A stretch of 64,000 nt of DNA from Selaginella moellendorffii (GCF_000143415.4 NW_003314334.1:817710-881709); one strand, 5' to 3'; counted from the first letter of the stretch, positions 53,330-64,000 are shown. Translations and numbers: made by a program. The notes: generated by a model not told the origin, from the sequence alone.

Positions 53330-53621
53330 GGCGATCCGATTAGTAGAGCTTCTAGAGCTCGCGCAAAATGGGAGGAGAGAACGAGGAGAAGAAAATGGTC
53401 AAAGCTAACTGGTTTCTTCCCACATAAAGGAAGAAGAGAACAAGGTGGAAATATTGGAATATATATTGGTGGGAAGAGCACGCAAGCTCTCCCCAAATGT
53501 AGGCCAGGTGGTCCAGAAAGTCACAACTACTTTTGTGGACAAGGTAAATTCCATGTTTGCATGTGAAAAACTACGAAGAGCATAGAGCATTGGTAATTAT
53601 ATGAAAACTTAACGAGATATT

Positions 53622-53695
53622 GTTCCCGGCGGGGTTCGAACCCGCCACCTTCGGCTCATAAGACCAACGCTCTCAACCAGCTGAGCTACGGGAAC
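53622..53695 (-). tRNA. tRNA-Ile (anticodon UAU)
   Basis: The minus strand folds into a standard 74-nt cloverleaf: acceptor stem gttcccg/cgggaac fully paired, D arm gctc-agctggttga-gagc, anticodon stem ttggt/gccga (two G:U pairs), loop cttatga with anticodon tat, variable loop aggtg, and T arm gcggg-ttcgaac-cccgc. A and B boxes are intact and a T4 run follows on the minus strand about 20 bp downstream. Base 37 is G where isoleucine tRNAs usually have A, so the identity is less sure than the tRNA call. No intron is present. Confidence 0.88.
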
Positions 53696-54140
53696 TCAGT
53701 GAGAGCGGTAATGTTCTTTACGTATGCCCAGAATGGGCATATGCTAAAGAATCTTATATGCCACTTGTTGAATATTCTAAGTTGCGCAAAGAGAGGAAAA
53801 AGTATTTGTTGTCACATAAAAATGAATAATTCTCTTTATACTACATATGTGGGTCTTAACTATCCTATTAAAATAAAATTTAGATTTACGTGTTTGCTTG
53901 ATACTAATGTAGGAGTGCAATCTTGCCAGCTCTTCCAAATTAACAGTGTCGAATCTTAATCCATTGACGAAATCTGACCAATGCAAAGACTTCTCGGCTT
54001 CAAAGCCCAGCTACCTGTCTACTTAAAATCGTGATGATATGAAAATTGTGATAGATTGTTAAAAAAGTAAAAATGGTTTACTGTAGCTCGATGGGGGTAG
54101 AAAGTTTTCGCCCTATTGTTTGTTTGCTTGCTTGCTTGCT
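53696..54140. other. Spacer between the tRNA and 4CL-like genes
   Basis: AT-rich, with no gene recognised. A tttgcttgcttgcttgct tandem run (54122-54139) lies immediately before the chosen start codon of the 4CL-like gene. Confidence 0.6.
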
Positions 54141-55939
54141 ATGGCGGATTCGAGCGGCTACCAGGAGGACGAAGGTGTCTATCGCAGCTCTCGAGCAGCA
54201 ATCAGCCTGCCTGCTCATCCACACCAGAGTTTCGCAGCGTTTCTCTTCTCCGGTCCTGTTGGACACCCCTCCAATTCTTCCAAGCCACTGATTGTCGACT
54301 CCTCGTCTGGGAGTTTTATCAGCTGCCGGGAGTTTCGCGAGCGAGTGGAGGCTGTCGCGGGCGGGCTGTGGTCGCTCGCTGGTGTTGCTCAAGGAGATGT
54401 AGTCCTGGTGCTTCTCGGGAACACTGTACATTTTCCAGTGATCTTCCACGCTGCTCTGGCCATTGGGGCAGTGGTGACGACTGTGAATCCTGCCAACACC
54501 GCGGGAGAGATAGATCGTCAGCTCAGAGATTCAGGAGCAAAGTTTGCGGTCACGTCACCGGAGCTAGCAGCGAAGTTGGGCGATCCAACCAGGCTCTCTG
54601 TCATTGTCTTAGTCGATGGAGAGACCAGTTGCCACGGATCCAAGTTCTTGCCGTTTCGGAAACTCCTGGAGTTCAAGAGCGGCACGGCTCCGGAGAACCT
54701 GGTAAGGATTCGTCTCAGCGACCCGGCAGCACTGCTCTACTCCTCCGGAACCACCGGGCCGTCCAAAGGCGTCATACTGTCTCACGGGAATCTCATCACA
54801 TCCGTGACCATTCTCTCCGAGCATGAGAAGCCCTCCGTCTCCATTGCGTTGCTTCCACTCTTTCACGTCGCCGGACTCGTTGTTTCTGCCTGTCTCGTGA
54901 TCCGCAAAGCCTCGACCTTGATAGTGCTCAAAAAGTTCGACTTGGTTGCCATGCTTGAAGCGATCCAGCGCTTCAAGATCACGACTTTGCCGCTGGTTCC
55001 CCCCATTGTAGTTGCGCTGATGAAGAACCCAGTATCTGCAAAATACGATCTAAGCTCAGTGACAGTAGCACGATGCGGTGCCGCACCACTTAAAAAAGAA
55101 ATCCAGGAGGCGTTCCTTACCAAATTCCCCCACATCCAAGACTTCTTCCAGGTACACGTAGAAGTTTCCGCTGGAGAGAAGTTCTCATCAAAGTTTCTTT
55201 GGCTCCAGGGATTCGGCATGACTGAAACCACTGGAATGGGAGCGTTTGGAGAAGGACCACCGGGATCATCTGGGAAGCTTTCTGCAAACCACGAAGCCAA
55301 AGTTGTCGATCTCACCACCGGTAAGCCGCTTCCACCGAACTTCAGGGGCGAGCTCCTGCTTCGAGGGCCGTGTATCATGCAAGGCTACCTGAATAACCCG
55401 GCCGCCACGCTCCACACCATCGACAAAGATGGATGGCTCCACACAGGTGACATTGTGTTCTTCGATAGTAACGGGTGCCTGTTCGTGGTCGATCGTCTCA
55501 AAGAGCTCATCAAGTATAAAGGTTACCAGGTAGCTCCCGCGGAGCTGGAAGCAGTTCTTCTCACTCATCCAGCCATCGTAGACGCGGGTGTGATCCCGTA
55601 AGTTCCTCTCTTTCAATCGATCCATGGATAGATAGCTAGAAAACTCGCTGAGTTTTTCTTCTAGGTACCCTGACGAAGACGCTGGAGAGATCCCGATGGC
55701 CTACATTGTCCGCGCAGCTGGAGAGTCTCTGTCCAAGAGCGATGCCATGAAATTTGTGGCCGAACAGGTAGAGAGAAAAGAGAGAATGCCTACCCTGAGA
55801 TCGATCTTTGCAGGTAGCGCCGCACAAGAGGATCCGCCGCGTAGAGTTCTTGGACGCCATACCGAAATTGCCCTCCGGGAAGATCTTGCGAAAGGATCTG
55901 ATCGCTCTCGCCGCTTCTGACGCTCGCTCAAAGCTTTAA
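54141..55939 (+). CDS. 4CL-like acyl-CoA ligase, peroxisomal (OPCL1-like)
   Basis: Four exons (54141-55151, 55209-55597, 55665-55767, 55814-55939) give 542 residues of the adenylate-forming family. AMP-binding box I is at residues 198-215 ([18 protein letters not shown]); then come [76 protein letters not shown] and the catalytic-lysine region [13 protein letters not shown]. The last three residues are SKL, a textbook PTS1 peroxisomal signal. Peroxisomal 4CL-like enzymes include OPCL1, which activates jasmonate precursors, and fatty-acid ligases; the substrate here is inferred only to be an acyl or oxo-acyl acid. The first intron (57 bp, 55152-55208) is a multiple of three with no stop, so its retention would add 19 residues beside box II. 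Confidence 0.92.
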
Positions 55940-56029
55940 ATGAAGTTCCTAAAAACTCGAATAAAGAACTGGAAGATTTCTTACTCTTCACCTCCTCTCA
56001 CTCCATCTTTTTTTCTTCGTTTAGCTCAA

Positions 56030-56122
56030 GAATGCTTCTTTCTAGTGGCTCTTCGATGCCATAGCTGCATTTCTGTGATTGTGACTGACGAGCTATGATG
56101 ATCGCAAGGTAAATCAACCTCT
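56030..56122 (+). pseudogene. Fragment of an exostosin (ARAD-like) exon
   Basis: The phrases ggctcttcgatgc, ctgcattt/cctgtgattgt, gtgac/cagtgacgagct and tcgcaaggtaaatcaacct occur in the same order as in exon 6 of the ARAD1-like gene (58256-58357), with two internal deletions, and even include its splice donor. It is a 90-bp duplicate placed 0.8 kb upstream of the parent gene. Confidence 0.75.
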
Positions 56123-56123
56123 A

Positions 56124-56810
56124 CTATTTGCATTTATCGAGAAGCTCTTCACAATCAGCCAGATGTGGAGTCAGCTGCATGCAAGTCGACATGAGGTAGG
56201 AGAACTGATCGTTGCTCAATCCAACCAGCGAGCCAAATATGATGTTTTGTAGAAAATGTAAACGTGATCCCTTGAAATGCATACATTCCATGTTTCCGAA
56301 AATCTCCACATGCTCCAGCTTGTGGCAACCAACTTTACTTCCAATTCACACTGGTTTACCTCCAGCACAAGCTGTTTCAAGTTGCAACCCTGAATGGTCT
56401 CTCAAGTAGCTGAAAAAAACCTTCAGCTGTCAAGGGGATACAGAGGTTGCTCACAGCTGCGCCATTCCTCGAAGTTCTTGAATCAGAAAACTGTAAGCTG
56501 GTGGATTCGCAGCAGAGGCCACTTAGACTTCGCCGAGGCTTTAGAAATGAGCAAGATGCAGAAGAGCATCTCCAAAAGTGGCGTCTCTCGGTCTGATGTG
56601 CGAGAGAAGCAAGGACCCAAATCAAGCACTAGCTATTCATAACAATACCTTTTGCACCAATCTTCTGCCAACATTAAGATTGATTGCACTATCTAAAGTG
56701 GTGAAGATTTTTCTAGCAACACTCAAGTTGGAAAGATCACTTACATCATTAGTTGTCAACTTGTTTGCCAATGTGGACAAGTTCTGATTCATTCATATGC
56801 ACATTTCTCA
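56124..56810 (-). pseudogene. F-box/LRR (FBD-like) gene remnant
   Basis: Minus-strand text resembles the LRR/FBD part of plant F-box proteins: NLSTLANKLTTNDVSDLSNL and SVARKIFTTLDSAINLNVG (about 56790-56680), GCNLKQLVLEVNQCELEVK (about 56400-56340), and KLEHVEIFGNMECMHFKGSR with LMSTCMQLTPHLADCEELLD (56320-56124). The pieces are in different frames with stops between them and there is no F-box. It is probably a decayed gene; short introns could account for part of the breaks. Confidence 0.45.
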
Positions 56811-56903
56811 GCTAAATGATATTAAAGGTTCCCTCAGTTTAAGTTAATCACGTTGAGGAATATCCTAGAAATATTGCTTAGATTCTCAATAAACCCTAGA
56901 AAT

Positions 56904-58807
56904 ATGGGAAGAGCGCACGGGATCAAACGGGTAGGCGCAATCCCTACATTGCTCGTCGCGATCGTCGCAATCGCCTGCATTGTCACGGCCCTCTCGTCGA
57001 TCTTCTCCGCGTACCGGCCGCCGATGGACGCCGCTGTGATTCCAGGCTCGGCTCCAGATCGCTCGTTCCTGAGCTCCCTGGATCGGTTTCTGGAGCGCGG
57101 ATTGGGTGCTAGGTCGCGGCTGTCCGTCCCTTGGACTGGAAGCGCCGAGGATCTGGACAGGGGTATGGAAGATCGAGCAAGATCCTCTCAGGTTCTTCGA
57201 GTTTATGTGTATGACATGCCTGAGAAGTTTACACTCCAACTCCTGCGATTGTTTCGCGATACATACAAGGAGACTGCGAATTTGACGTCGAATGGAAGCC
57301 CAGTTCATCGATTGATCGGACAGGTTTGTTTCTTCTTTCTTTTTGTTTGACAACTCTTTTGGTTTCTCTCCTTTCTTTTGCAGCACTCGATAGACTACTG
57401 GCTCTATGCCGACTTGCTAGCACCCGAGTCCCAGCGCCTTCTAAAGTCTGTGAAGCGAGTTCTCAATCCCACTGAAGCGGACATTTTCTACATCCCTTTC
57501 TTCACGACTATCAGCTATTTTCTCATGGAGAAGCAGCAGTGCAAGCAGCTTTATAGGGTGTGCGTACTCTCTACATTCTTTTTTGAGTACGTTGGCCTGA
57601 TATGTTCCTCACAGGAAGCTTTGAGCTGGGTTACAAATCAAGCGGCTTGGAAAAGGTCGGGTGGACGAGACCATGTTCTTCCAGTTCATCATCCGTGGTC
57701 ATTTAAATCGGTTCGCCGGTTTATGAAAACGGCTATCTGGCTTCTGCCAGACCTGGATTCCACTGGAAACTGGTGAGCTGTGACGAGTAGCGAAGTTTTG
57801 ATTTGGTAACCTCGTGTTTTCTTGCAGGTATAAGCCGGGAGAAGTCTCCCTCGCCAAAGATATTGTACTTCCTTATGTTCCCAATGTCGATGCCTGCGAT
57901 GCATATTGCCTAGAGACTTCTTGGAGCCAGAGGCATACATTGTTGTTCTTTCGAGGTCGGACAAAGCGCAATGCGGTACGCCGAGTTTTTTTCCCATGCC
58001 TTGCTGAATGCTAAGTCCTTGAAGCTGTTTGCTTGCTGCAGGGTGGAAAGATTCGAAGTAAACTTGCAGCAGCTCTTCAGAACGAAGCTGGAGTTATCAT
58101 TGAAGAAGGATCAATAGGTGAGGCTGGAAGACGGGCGACTCAAAAGGGGATGCGGAGGTATTTTCTCCTTCCTCTGTTCGATCCTCTAACCTTTACAATC
58201 GTGGACAGCTCCATTTTCTGCTTAAGCCCCGCTGGTGACACGCCTTCATCAGCACGGCTCTTCGATGCGATAGTAAGTGGCTGCATTCCTGTGATTGTCA
58301 GTGACGAGCTCGAACCACCTTTCGAAGGACTTGTTGATTATCGCAAGGTAAATCAACCTCAAAGCCTTTTCTTCGCTGCTGAGAACAATCTTCCTTTCCA
58401 GGTTGCTCTGTTTGTTCCATCGGTGAAAACAACTGAAAAGGGATGGCTGGTGTCTTACCTGCGAGCCATTACTGCTCGACAGTTGTCAATGCTACGGGGT
58501 CATATGTTAGAGGTATGTTGAATATGGTATATCTTCATATCTTCGTTATGGATACTATTTGCAGTTTTCGAGACATTTCCAGTACTCGAGCCCTGCTCAG
58601 CAACTTGGTCCCGAAGATCTAACTTGGCAGACGGTACGCAAAATTTCTTGCACTGTCGGTGTTTGAGGCTTTTCCATTCAGGTCGCGGGAAAGCTGCAGT
58701 CGATAAGGCTGCACATCCGACGAGCACAACGCCTAGTGGATGGAGGCCGGAATGTATGCACATGTGATTGTAGATTTGCCAATGGCTCTTCCGCAGCGAT
58801 ATTCTAA
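56904..58807 (+). CDS. ARAD1: ARAD1-like GT47 exostosin glycosyltransferase
   Basis: Nine exons (56904-57323, 57384-57557, 57615-57772, 57828-57975, 58042-58157, 58209-58347, 58402-58512, 58565-58633, 58682-58807) give 486 residues. It has an N-terminal membrane anchor (TLLVAIVAIACIVTALSSIF), then a Golgi-lumen exostosin domain: VLRVYVYDMPEKFTLQLL, HSIDYWLYADLL, DIFYIPFFTTISYF, LAKDIVLPYVPNVDACDAYC, HTLLFFRGRTKRNAGGKIRS, FCLSPAGDTPSSARLFDAIV, SGCIPVIVSDELEPPFEGL and YSSPAQQLGPEDLTWQT. This agrees best with Arabidopsis ARAD1, implicated in alpha-1,5-arabinan synthesis in pectin. All introns are 49-69 bp, GT/AG. No lesion is seen. The start is the ATG in front of the anchor. Confidence 0.92.
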
Positions 58808-59153
58808 GCTGACTTCTTGTGTTTTCCATTCCGAGGGGATCCGGGAAATCAATGGAGAGTTGAGATGGATTTCCATATGAACTGGTACAGTTGCCTCTTT
58901 TTCTTGTTTCTGGTGCTAATTTGGTTGTACCGTCGCAGATTTTGTGATCAGAGATGTTGTGATTTTTCCATGCACCTAGAATGCACACGCGAGGATCTGG
59001 CAAAGCTATTTCTTTCAAATGGCCGCTAAGAAAGAAGTGTTTTGGTCGCCGAGAAAGAAGTTTTTGGTTCGTGTCATCCAAGTTTATGTCACAGATTCAC
59101 CGGTGGGTGTGCTTTCAGATTTTCAAATTTTTAAATCTCCCGCTTTTACAGAG
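58808..59153. other. Convergent 3' region, no gene seen
   Basis: About 350 bp between the stops of the ARAD1-like and IQD genes. It holds presumed 3' UTRs; short open frames here have no family resemblance. Confidence 0.6.
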
Positions 59154-60619
59154 CTATGGAATCCTTTTACCAACTCTTGGCGATCGTCCAGGACTGCTCC
59201 CTATACTTCCATTTGTCTTGCCCAGCAGCGCTCGATTCATCTTCCTGGTATCCACCGGAGAAGAGATTCCCTCTGGAGCAGCAAACTCGTGCTTCAAGCT
59301 GCCAGGTTTGATGCTCGCTATGGATTTCTCCTCGCTGCTATCATTGTGAACCTTGGCAGATTTCGCCTGGGCTTGGATCCTGCTGGGCGACGACATCGAC
59401 GAGAACTTCCGCTGGGCTTGGACTCCAAACCTCGTGTTTGGCGATCCCGGAGCGAACTTTGGCTGGATGTCGGCGACGATCTTCTTGTAAGAAGCTGGAA
59501 CTTGCTGCTTACTTCTCCCGGGGCTTTGGATCACTGCCGGTAGCCTCGCAGGAGAATTACTCCCTGCCTTGGGTTCCTCCAAACTCTCCCAGGATCTGGA
59601 AGTCATCCACTGTTCCAGCCAGCTCCAACTCCAGGCAGGCTTGTCATCGTCGTCACTGCTAGAACTCGGCGGTGATGCGTCTTTGGGATACGACCTCCAT
59701 AGCTACAAGACAGTGTGGTTCCAAGGGAATAAAATTGGATTCTTTCTTCTCTTTTCTTGTTTCTTACCTGGTGTGAGAAGGCATAGGCCAGAGTGCGCTC
59801 GCGTTTCGCTGCTGCTGCGTTCTTGCTTTGAATTTTTGCGCGGATTTGATCCTTGGACAGGATGCTGTCGTCCCAATCGCCAACTTGTTCTTCCTGTTCA
59901 TCCAGAGATCTTGTGATATCTTTGCCCAAAATCTCTTTCTTTCGCGGTAGAAAACGTCACCTCTTGTTTTTCTTGGTCTTCTTTTCGCTCGCCAGGGTGG
60001 TTTCGGAATCTGGCTCGCTCCAATCGTACCTGGGATTGCATCTTCGCGAAGGATTGGATGCATCGCATTGCGTGAGAGGTCTGCTTGCTCGCCGCCTTTC
60101 CATGCAGCATGGATTGGAGCCTCTGCAAGGCTTTCATCGCCTTCACTTTCTTCCTCGCCTGGTACAAAGATTCACTGATAAAAATCTCATTTTGATACGA
60201 ATTTTCTTACTGCGACCCCACGAAATGCTGCTTGAATCTTCACTGCTGCCAATTCCTCCTGGGATTTCTCCGGCGTTGGAGTGGAGTCAGCCACATTCTC
60301 TTCTAAATTCTCGGGAGAATTGGGAGGAGGAGAATTGGATGGTGGCACTATAACACATTCCTCTGTTACAGCTTCTTGCTGGGCCTCGTTTTTCTCTTCC
60401 AAAATCTTACCATTGGAATTCAGCTCTTTCTTCTTTTCGTGAACCTATCAACCAGTAGTAGATCATCAAGAAGAATGACTACGATTGACTCGAAAGAAAG
60501 CTTACCAGGAGGATTCCATTTGTATCGCCCAGTTTCTTCTTGAATCCTTTGAGCCCCTTGAGTGAAACAAAAGCCTTGGCTTTCCTGACCAGCGAGAGCC
60601 ACTTGCTAGATCTTCCCAT
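59154..60619 (-). CDS. IQD family calmodulin-binding protein
   Basis: Five or six exons on the minus strand. Exon 1 (60619-60506) reads MGRSSKWLSLVRKAKAFVSL, the usual basic IQD start. Exon 2 (60444-60211) has Pro/Glu-rich text and the first IQ motif EELAAVKIQAAFRGVA, and splices by GT/AG to exon 3 (from 60158) with ARKKVKAMKALQRLQSM and AMRCIQSFAKMQSQVRLERA, completing the IQ67 domain with its characteristic spacing. Then come SLDEQEEQVGDWDDS, KRERTLAYAFSHQ, LWRSYPKDASPP with SWSWLEQWMTSRSWE, and a Ser/Pro/Lys-rich tail ending SPRVGKRIP. IQDs bind calmodulin and microtubules and shape cell growth. The intron near 59953-59908 is only about 46 bp by my reading, and its exact ends are uncertain. 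Confidence 0.87.
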
Positions 60620-60676
60620 CGCATCCAAATGAAAGAAAGAAGAAAACTCCTACTCAAGAAATTTACACAATTTGAT

Positions 60677-60677
<1 letters not shown>

Positions 60678-60708
<31 letters not shown>
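60678..60708. repeat. (TC)n microsatellite
   Basis: About 15 CT units, 60 bp upstream of the IQD start codon on the minus strand (GA in the sense direction), probably in the 5' UTR or promoter. It mirrors the GA run before the METTL5-type gene. Confidence 0.9.
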
Positions 60709-60710
<2 letters not shown>

Positions 60711-60719
60711 ATTTCTAGC

Positions 60720-61945
60720 TCGATTGGATCAAAATCTAGAAAAAAAGATGCAAAGCCTCGATCGAGAGAAATATATGGAGAGTGGAGATGCAGAGCCATT
60801 GCCAAACAGCAAAAGCTTTTTAAGTGCCCTAGTTGGAACGGAAGGAAGAGAGTCCCTCCACTAAAAATGCATCGCTTTGCTAAAAGAATTCCGGTCTCAA
60901 AATCCATTTTTTGCTCGATAATCATTCCCTGGGCGATGATTAGCCTGTGTGCTTGTGATGTTGGAGCCATTGATTATCGATCATGAACTCTCGAGTTGGA
61001 GAAATGATATATCGACGACGAGACCGCACGAACTAAGAGGAAGTTTAGAGTTCCTTTTATTCGAGTGGGGTCCTTTTGAGCGAGGGAGACAAGCCAAGTT
61101 TTGATGGCTTAACCAGAAAAGAAAGCGCCCTCCAAACAATCCCGAGAGGTGGTGAGTTTCAATCGGGGAGAGTTTGGCATGGCTTGCTTGGAAACGGTAT
61201 CAAAACCCATTCCATCAAGTTGATGTCCAAAACTACTATACATTTTTCCGTCGTTTAGATTGTTTCTCAGGAACAGAGAAGATTAAAATGCTCCGGAAAA
61301 TGCATTGGATGTCCCCAAATCCATGGACAGGCTTCCCGTCGTAAGCCGCTCTGGAATCTCGATCGTGGATTCACGAGCTGGGCTCTTCCATTTTTTAAGC
61401 TCACGACTTGGCTTGCGAAGAACCCTTTGGATCTCAAGAGACAATTCCACTGTAGTGTTCCTCAAGATTCCTCAAGATAAGATGATCACGCCCAAGTTCG
61501 AAAGAGATTTGGCTCCAATGTCAAGGACAAGGGAATGCTTCCAATTTTTCTCTCTAAGTGACTTTCTTGCGAGGTTTATTAGGGTTTCATGGCTTAGGGC
61601 TCATGGAACTAAATGCCAACTTTTTGCGTAGGATTTTTTGTTTGGGACGTTTTCTTTCTGCGCGAGATAGCAGCCACGAATGAAAAGAGAAGGGATGAAC
61701 GTTTTTGCGCTGTGGGTCCGAAAGTCGAGAACCAAAAGCAAGAACTTTCACACGTGCCTGGAGAGCAGAAAGAATGGAAGTGCTTGAAATTGACTACAAA
61801 TTCGGTCGTTTTATAGATTTCTCCTTCTCTGGATTCGTCCATGGCAAAAGTTCGAGCTCCAGCGCCAGAGGACCAACGAATCCTTCGTCCAGTGTCTATC
61901 ACAGAGAAAGAAACTAGCTTTCAATGAAAACGAACGCTTACCAAA
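60720..61945. other. 1.2 kb without a recognised gene
   Basis: Only short open frames on both strands, none with family resemblance. An oddly repeated phrase (ttcctcaagat, 61460-61480) is the only local repeat seen. Probably promoter of the IQD gene and 3' flank of the next minus-strand frame. Confidence 0.55.
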
Positions 61946-62300
61946 TTAACTTGTAGGTGTGATCTGATTATCCCCAGTCAAGGATTTCGGTGCGATATGA
62001 TTGAACAGCTCGGCATCTACAAAGTCATCAGCCTGATAATTATCGTGATCTATAAACAAAGCTCCAATTACCTCGGGATCAACATCCTGTGATAGATATT
62101 CCCCATCCCCAGCAATATAAAGCGTGTCTTCCACTCCTTCCTACAACACTGAGCGAGCGTGTGAGTCGAGCAAGAGAGAAAGAGAGTCCTGCTAGCTTGT
62201 CCTTGCCTGCTTTTTACAAACTGCTTCCACGCTCGAGCAAACTCATCACCACACTCATTGTGTCATAGAGTACCTTGAAATTCGTCAATCCTGGTCTGGA
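61946..62300 (-). CDS. Unrecognised acidic protein, partial model
   Basis: A minus-strand exon after an AG acceptor at about 62143 reads EGVEDTLYIAGDGEYLSQDV and DPEVIGALFIDHDNYQADDF, then VDAELFNHIAPKS, stopping at 61946. A likely upstream exon near 62255-62205 reads CGDEFARAWKQFVKSRQGQ. The two share the same acidic style, but the intron between them is not certain and no start codon is assigned. No family is recognised. Confidence 0.35.
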
Positions 62301-62470
62301 GCGTAAGAAACACATAGAATCGGCGAAAAAACCAAGAGAACCTGTACTGTGTATAGGCGAAGGCTACCTCAAAGATTAGTTTCTCCCGTAGTCTATCACT
62401 TCTCGTCCGCTAGAAGAAAGTTCCGAGGCTCACTCCTTGATTCTAAGCTTTTCGCAGCTTTCGTGCAGTC

Positions 62471-64000
62471 ATGGCAGAGGTTGTAGGAGATGGATCCTTG
62501 GATCACAAAGGAAACCCCGCCATCAGGTCCGCTACCGGCGGATGGAAACGAGCCGTTCTGGTCTTCGGTATGTAGTTCAAAGTTTTCTCTTAAGTTTCGC
62601 TGTTGGTTCCGTAACAGGACCGGAGCTCTGCGAGCGAATGACGACGCTGGGTGTTGCCACGAATCTGGTGACTTATCTCACCAACGATCTGCACCTCTCC
62701 AACACCAAAGCTCCAAACATCGTCACGAACTTCCTGGGTACTTCTTTCATGTTGTGCCTTCTGGGAGGATTCATAGCCGATACTTACATCGGCCGGTTCT
62801 GGACCGTCGCTATCGCTGCAACAATCCAGTTCCTGGTAATCTGAAGAACTACAGAGTTAGAAGCTGAAAAACAATGATTCGTGGTTTTTGCAGGGAATGC
62901 TTGTTCTCACCATTCTCACCTCACTCCCATCACTGAGGCCTCCTCACTGCGTCCACGACTGCCCTCCCGCGAAGGCCAAGCAGCTCAGCCTGCTCTATCT
63001 CGCGCTCTACCTCTCCGCACTGGGAACCGGCGGCATCAAGTCCAACGTCTCTGCATTCGGAGCCGATCAGTTCGATAAGAACGAGCCGAAGGAGCAGAAG
63101 CTCATGTCTTACTTTTTCAACTGGTTCTTCGTTTCCATCTCGGTGGGAGCTCTCTTCTCCCTCACCGTGCTCGTCTACATCCAGGACAACGTCGGCAGAG
63201 GCTGGGGATACGGCATCTGCGCTGCTGCCATGCTGCTCGCCATCGTCATTTTCCTGGCCGGGACGCGCATGTACCGCTACAAGGCACCGTCAGGAAGCCC
63301 CTTAACTCGCATCGCGAAAGTTGTCGTAGCCGCTGTCAGGAAGCACAAGCTGGAGCTCCCCCGGGACCAAAGTTCTTTGTATGGGTCACTTGGCCCTGGC
63401 AAAGATGCTGAAGATCCAGCCAGCGACCAGAGCGCCAGGCACACAAATCAATTCAGGCACGTGAACTCCATCCTTTTCTGCTTCCTCTGCTTCTTTTGCT
63501 TTGGTTGCTCGTCTTTTGCTTTCTTCTCCTGTCCGCTGAAGAACACGTTAAGTTTAGTTTAGTTCGTTGAGAGCAAGCAAAGAAGTAAAACCCCCGCTGC
63601 TTAGTCCAGTCCCTCTACTATCATCACGACAAAGCATTCTAGCACATAGATTGTCATAGATAAGTTACCTCCACTTATATGAGTTTGGTCGTTTTGTCAT
63701 CTTGCCCCGCCAACTTGCGCTCACAGCTTTATCAGTACAGGTTCCTCGACAAGGCCGCGGTTCTAGAACCCAGCGACGACGAGATTTACGACGAGAATCC
63801 AAAGCCATGGAGGCTGTGCACCGTAACACAGATCGAAGAAGTCAAGATGGTGCTTAGATTACTCCCAATCTGGGCCACCACCATCACCTTTTACACAGTC
63901 TACGCTCAGATGCTCACCTTCTCGGTCGTCCAAGGCTCCAAGATGGACAGAAAGATGGGCAGCTTCCTCTTCCCGTCAGCGTCCTCGGCAGCGTTCCTGT
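62471..64000 (+). CDS. NPF6/NRT1.1-like proton-coupled transporter, 5' part
   Basis: Exons 62471-62567, 62618-62835, 62894-63456 and 63741 onward; the gene continues past the window. It is a major-facilitator POT/NPF protein: SATGGWKRAVLVFG, the proton-coupling ExxER motif as ELCERMTTLGVATNLVTYLT, VTNFLGTSFMLCLLGGFIAD, YLALYLSALGTGGIKSNVS, FGADQFDKNEPKEQ, NVGRGWGYGIC and LPIWATTITFYTVYAQM. It aligns best with Arabidopsis NRT1.1 (NPF6.3). The phosphorylated Thr101 position is kept (GRFWTVAIA), but the nitrate-binding His356 is Tyr (TVYAQ where NRT1.1 has TVHAQ), so nitrate affinity or substrate may differ. The third intron (63457-63740) appears to use a GC donor (AG/gcacgt), because no GT fits the frame. 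Confidence 0.9.

Noticed and set aside
1-64000. CRISPR arrays, rRNA genes, bacterial operons or phage genes
   Set aside because: None seen. Spliced genes, PPR genes and plant families mark this as a nuclear plant sequence.

Overview
The window is nuclear plant DNA, most likely from a lycophyte such as Selaginella. The grounds are very short introns (often about 45-75 bp), several PLS-class pentatricopeptide repeat (PPR) genes and relics, one with a complete DYW editing domain, and land-plant families such as germin-like proteins, PMI1, L-galactose dehydrogenase, XS-domain proteins, IQD and ARAD1-like glycosyltransferases. The species is inferred from composition and gene content; no search was run.

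Left flank (1-12.9 kb), ordinary single genes: the start of a universal stress protein (-), a METTL5-type methyltransferase (-), a WD40 protein of the plant WDR44-like group (+), a sparse 1.9 kb stretch with two striking hairpins, L-galactose dehydrogenase of ascorbate synthesis (-), and a PMI1-like chloroplast-movement protein with an NT-C2 domain (-).

Centre (13-47 kb), a rearranged germin-like protein (GLP) cluster: nine intact, intronless GLP genes. Seven are nearly identical (217 aa) and two form a second type (215 aa). Between them lie broken copies of a glutathione synthetase gene, PPR relics, and a complete PPR-DYW gene that diverges across only 82 bp from an XS-coiled coil-RING gene. 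One glutathione synthetase copy is interrupted by a compact Ty1/copia element with 88-bp LTRs and a 5-bp target duplication. Two inverted duplications and one direct duplication link the parts: 13.0-15.9 kb with 27.7-30.6 kb (inverted), 27.0-27.7 and 30.3-31.45 kb with 42.2-44.45 kb (inverted, composite), and 33.6-36.1 kb with 44.4-47.3 kb (direct, with an internal inversion).

Right flank (47.3-64 kb), ordinary genes again: a NYN/C2H2 putative nuclease (+), a GT77-like glycosyltransferase (+), a PPR protein (-), a DREB-type AP2/ERF factor (-), a tRNA-Ile(UAU) gene (-), a peroxisomal 4CL-like acyl-CoA ligase ending in SKL (+), F-box/LRR and exostosin remnants, an ARAD1-like GT47 gene (+), an IQD calmodulin-binding protein (-), and the first part of an NPF6/NRT1.1-like transporter (+) cut by the window end.

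There is no operon logic. The themes are secreted cupins expanded by local duplication, organelle RNA editing (PPR), cell-wall glycosyltransferases and redox metabolism. Exon boundaries were read by eye from GT/AG signals, frame and family similarity.
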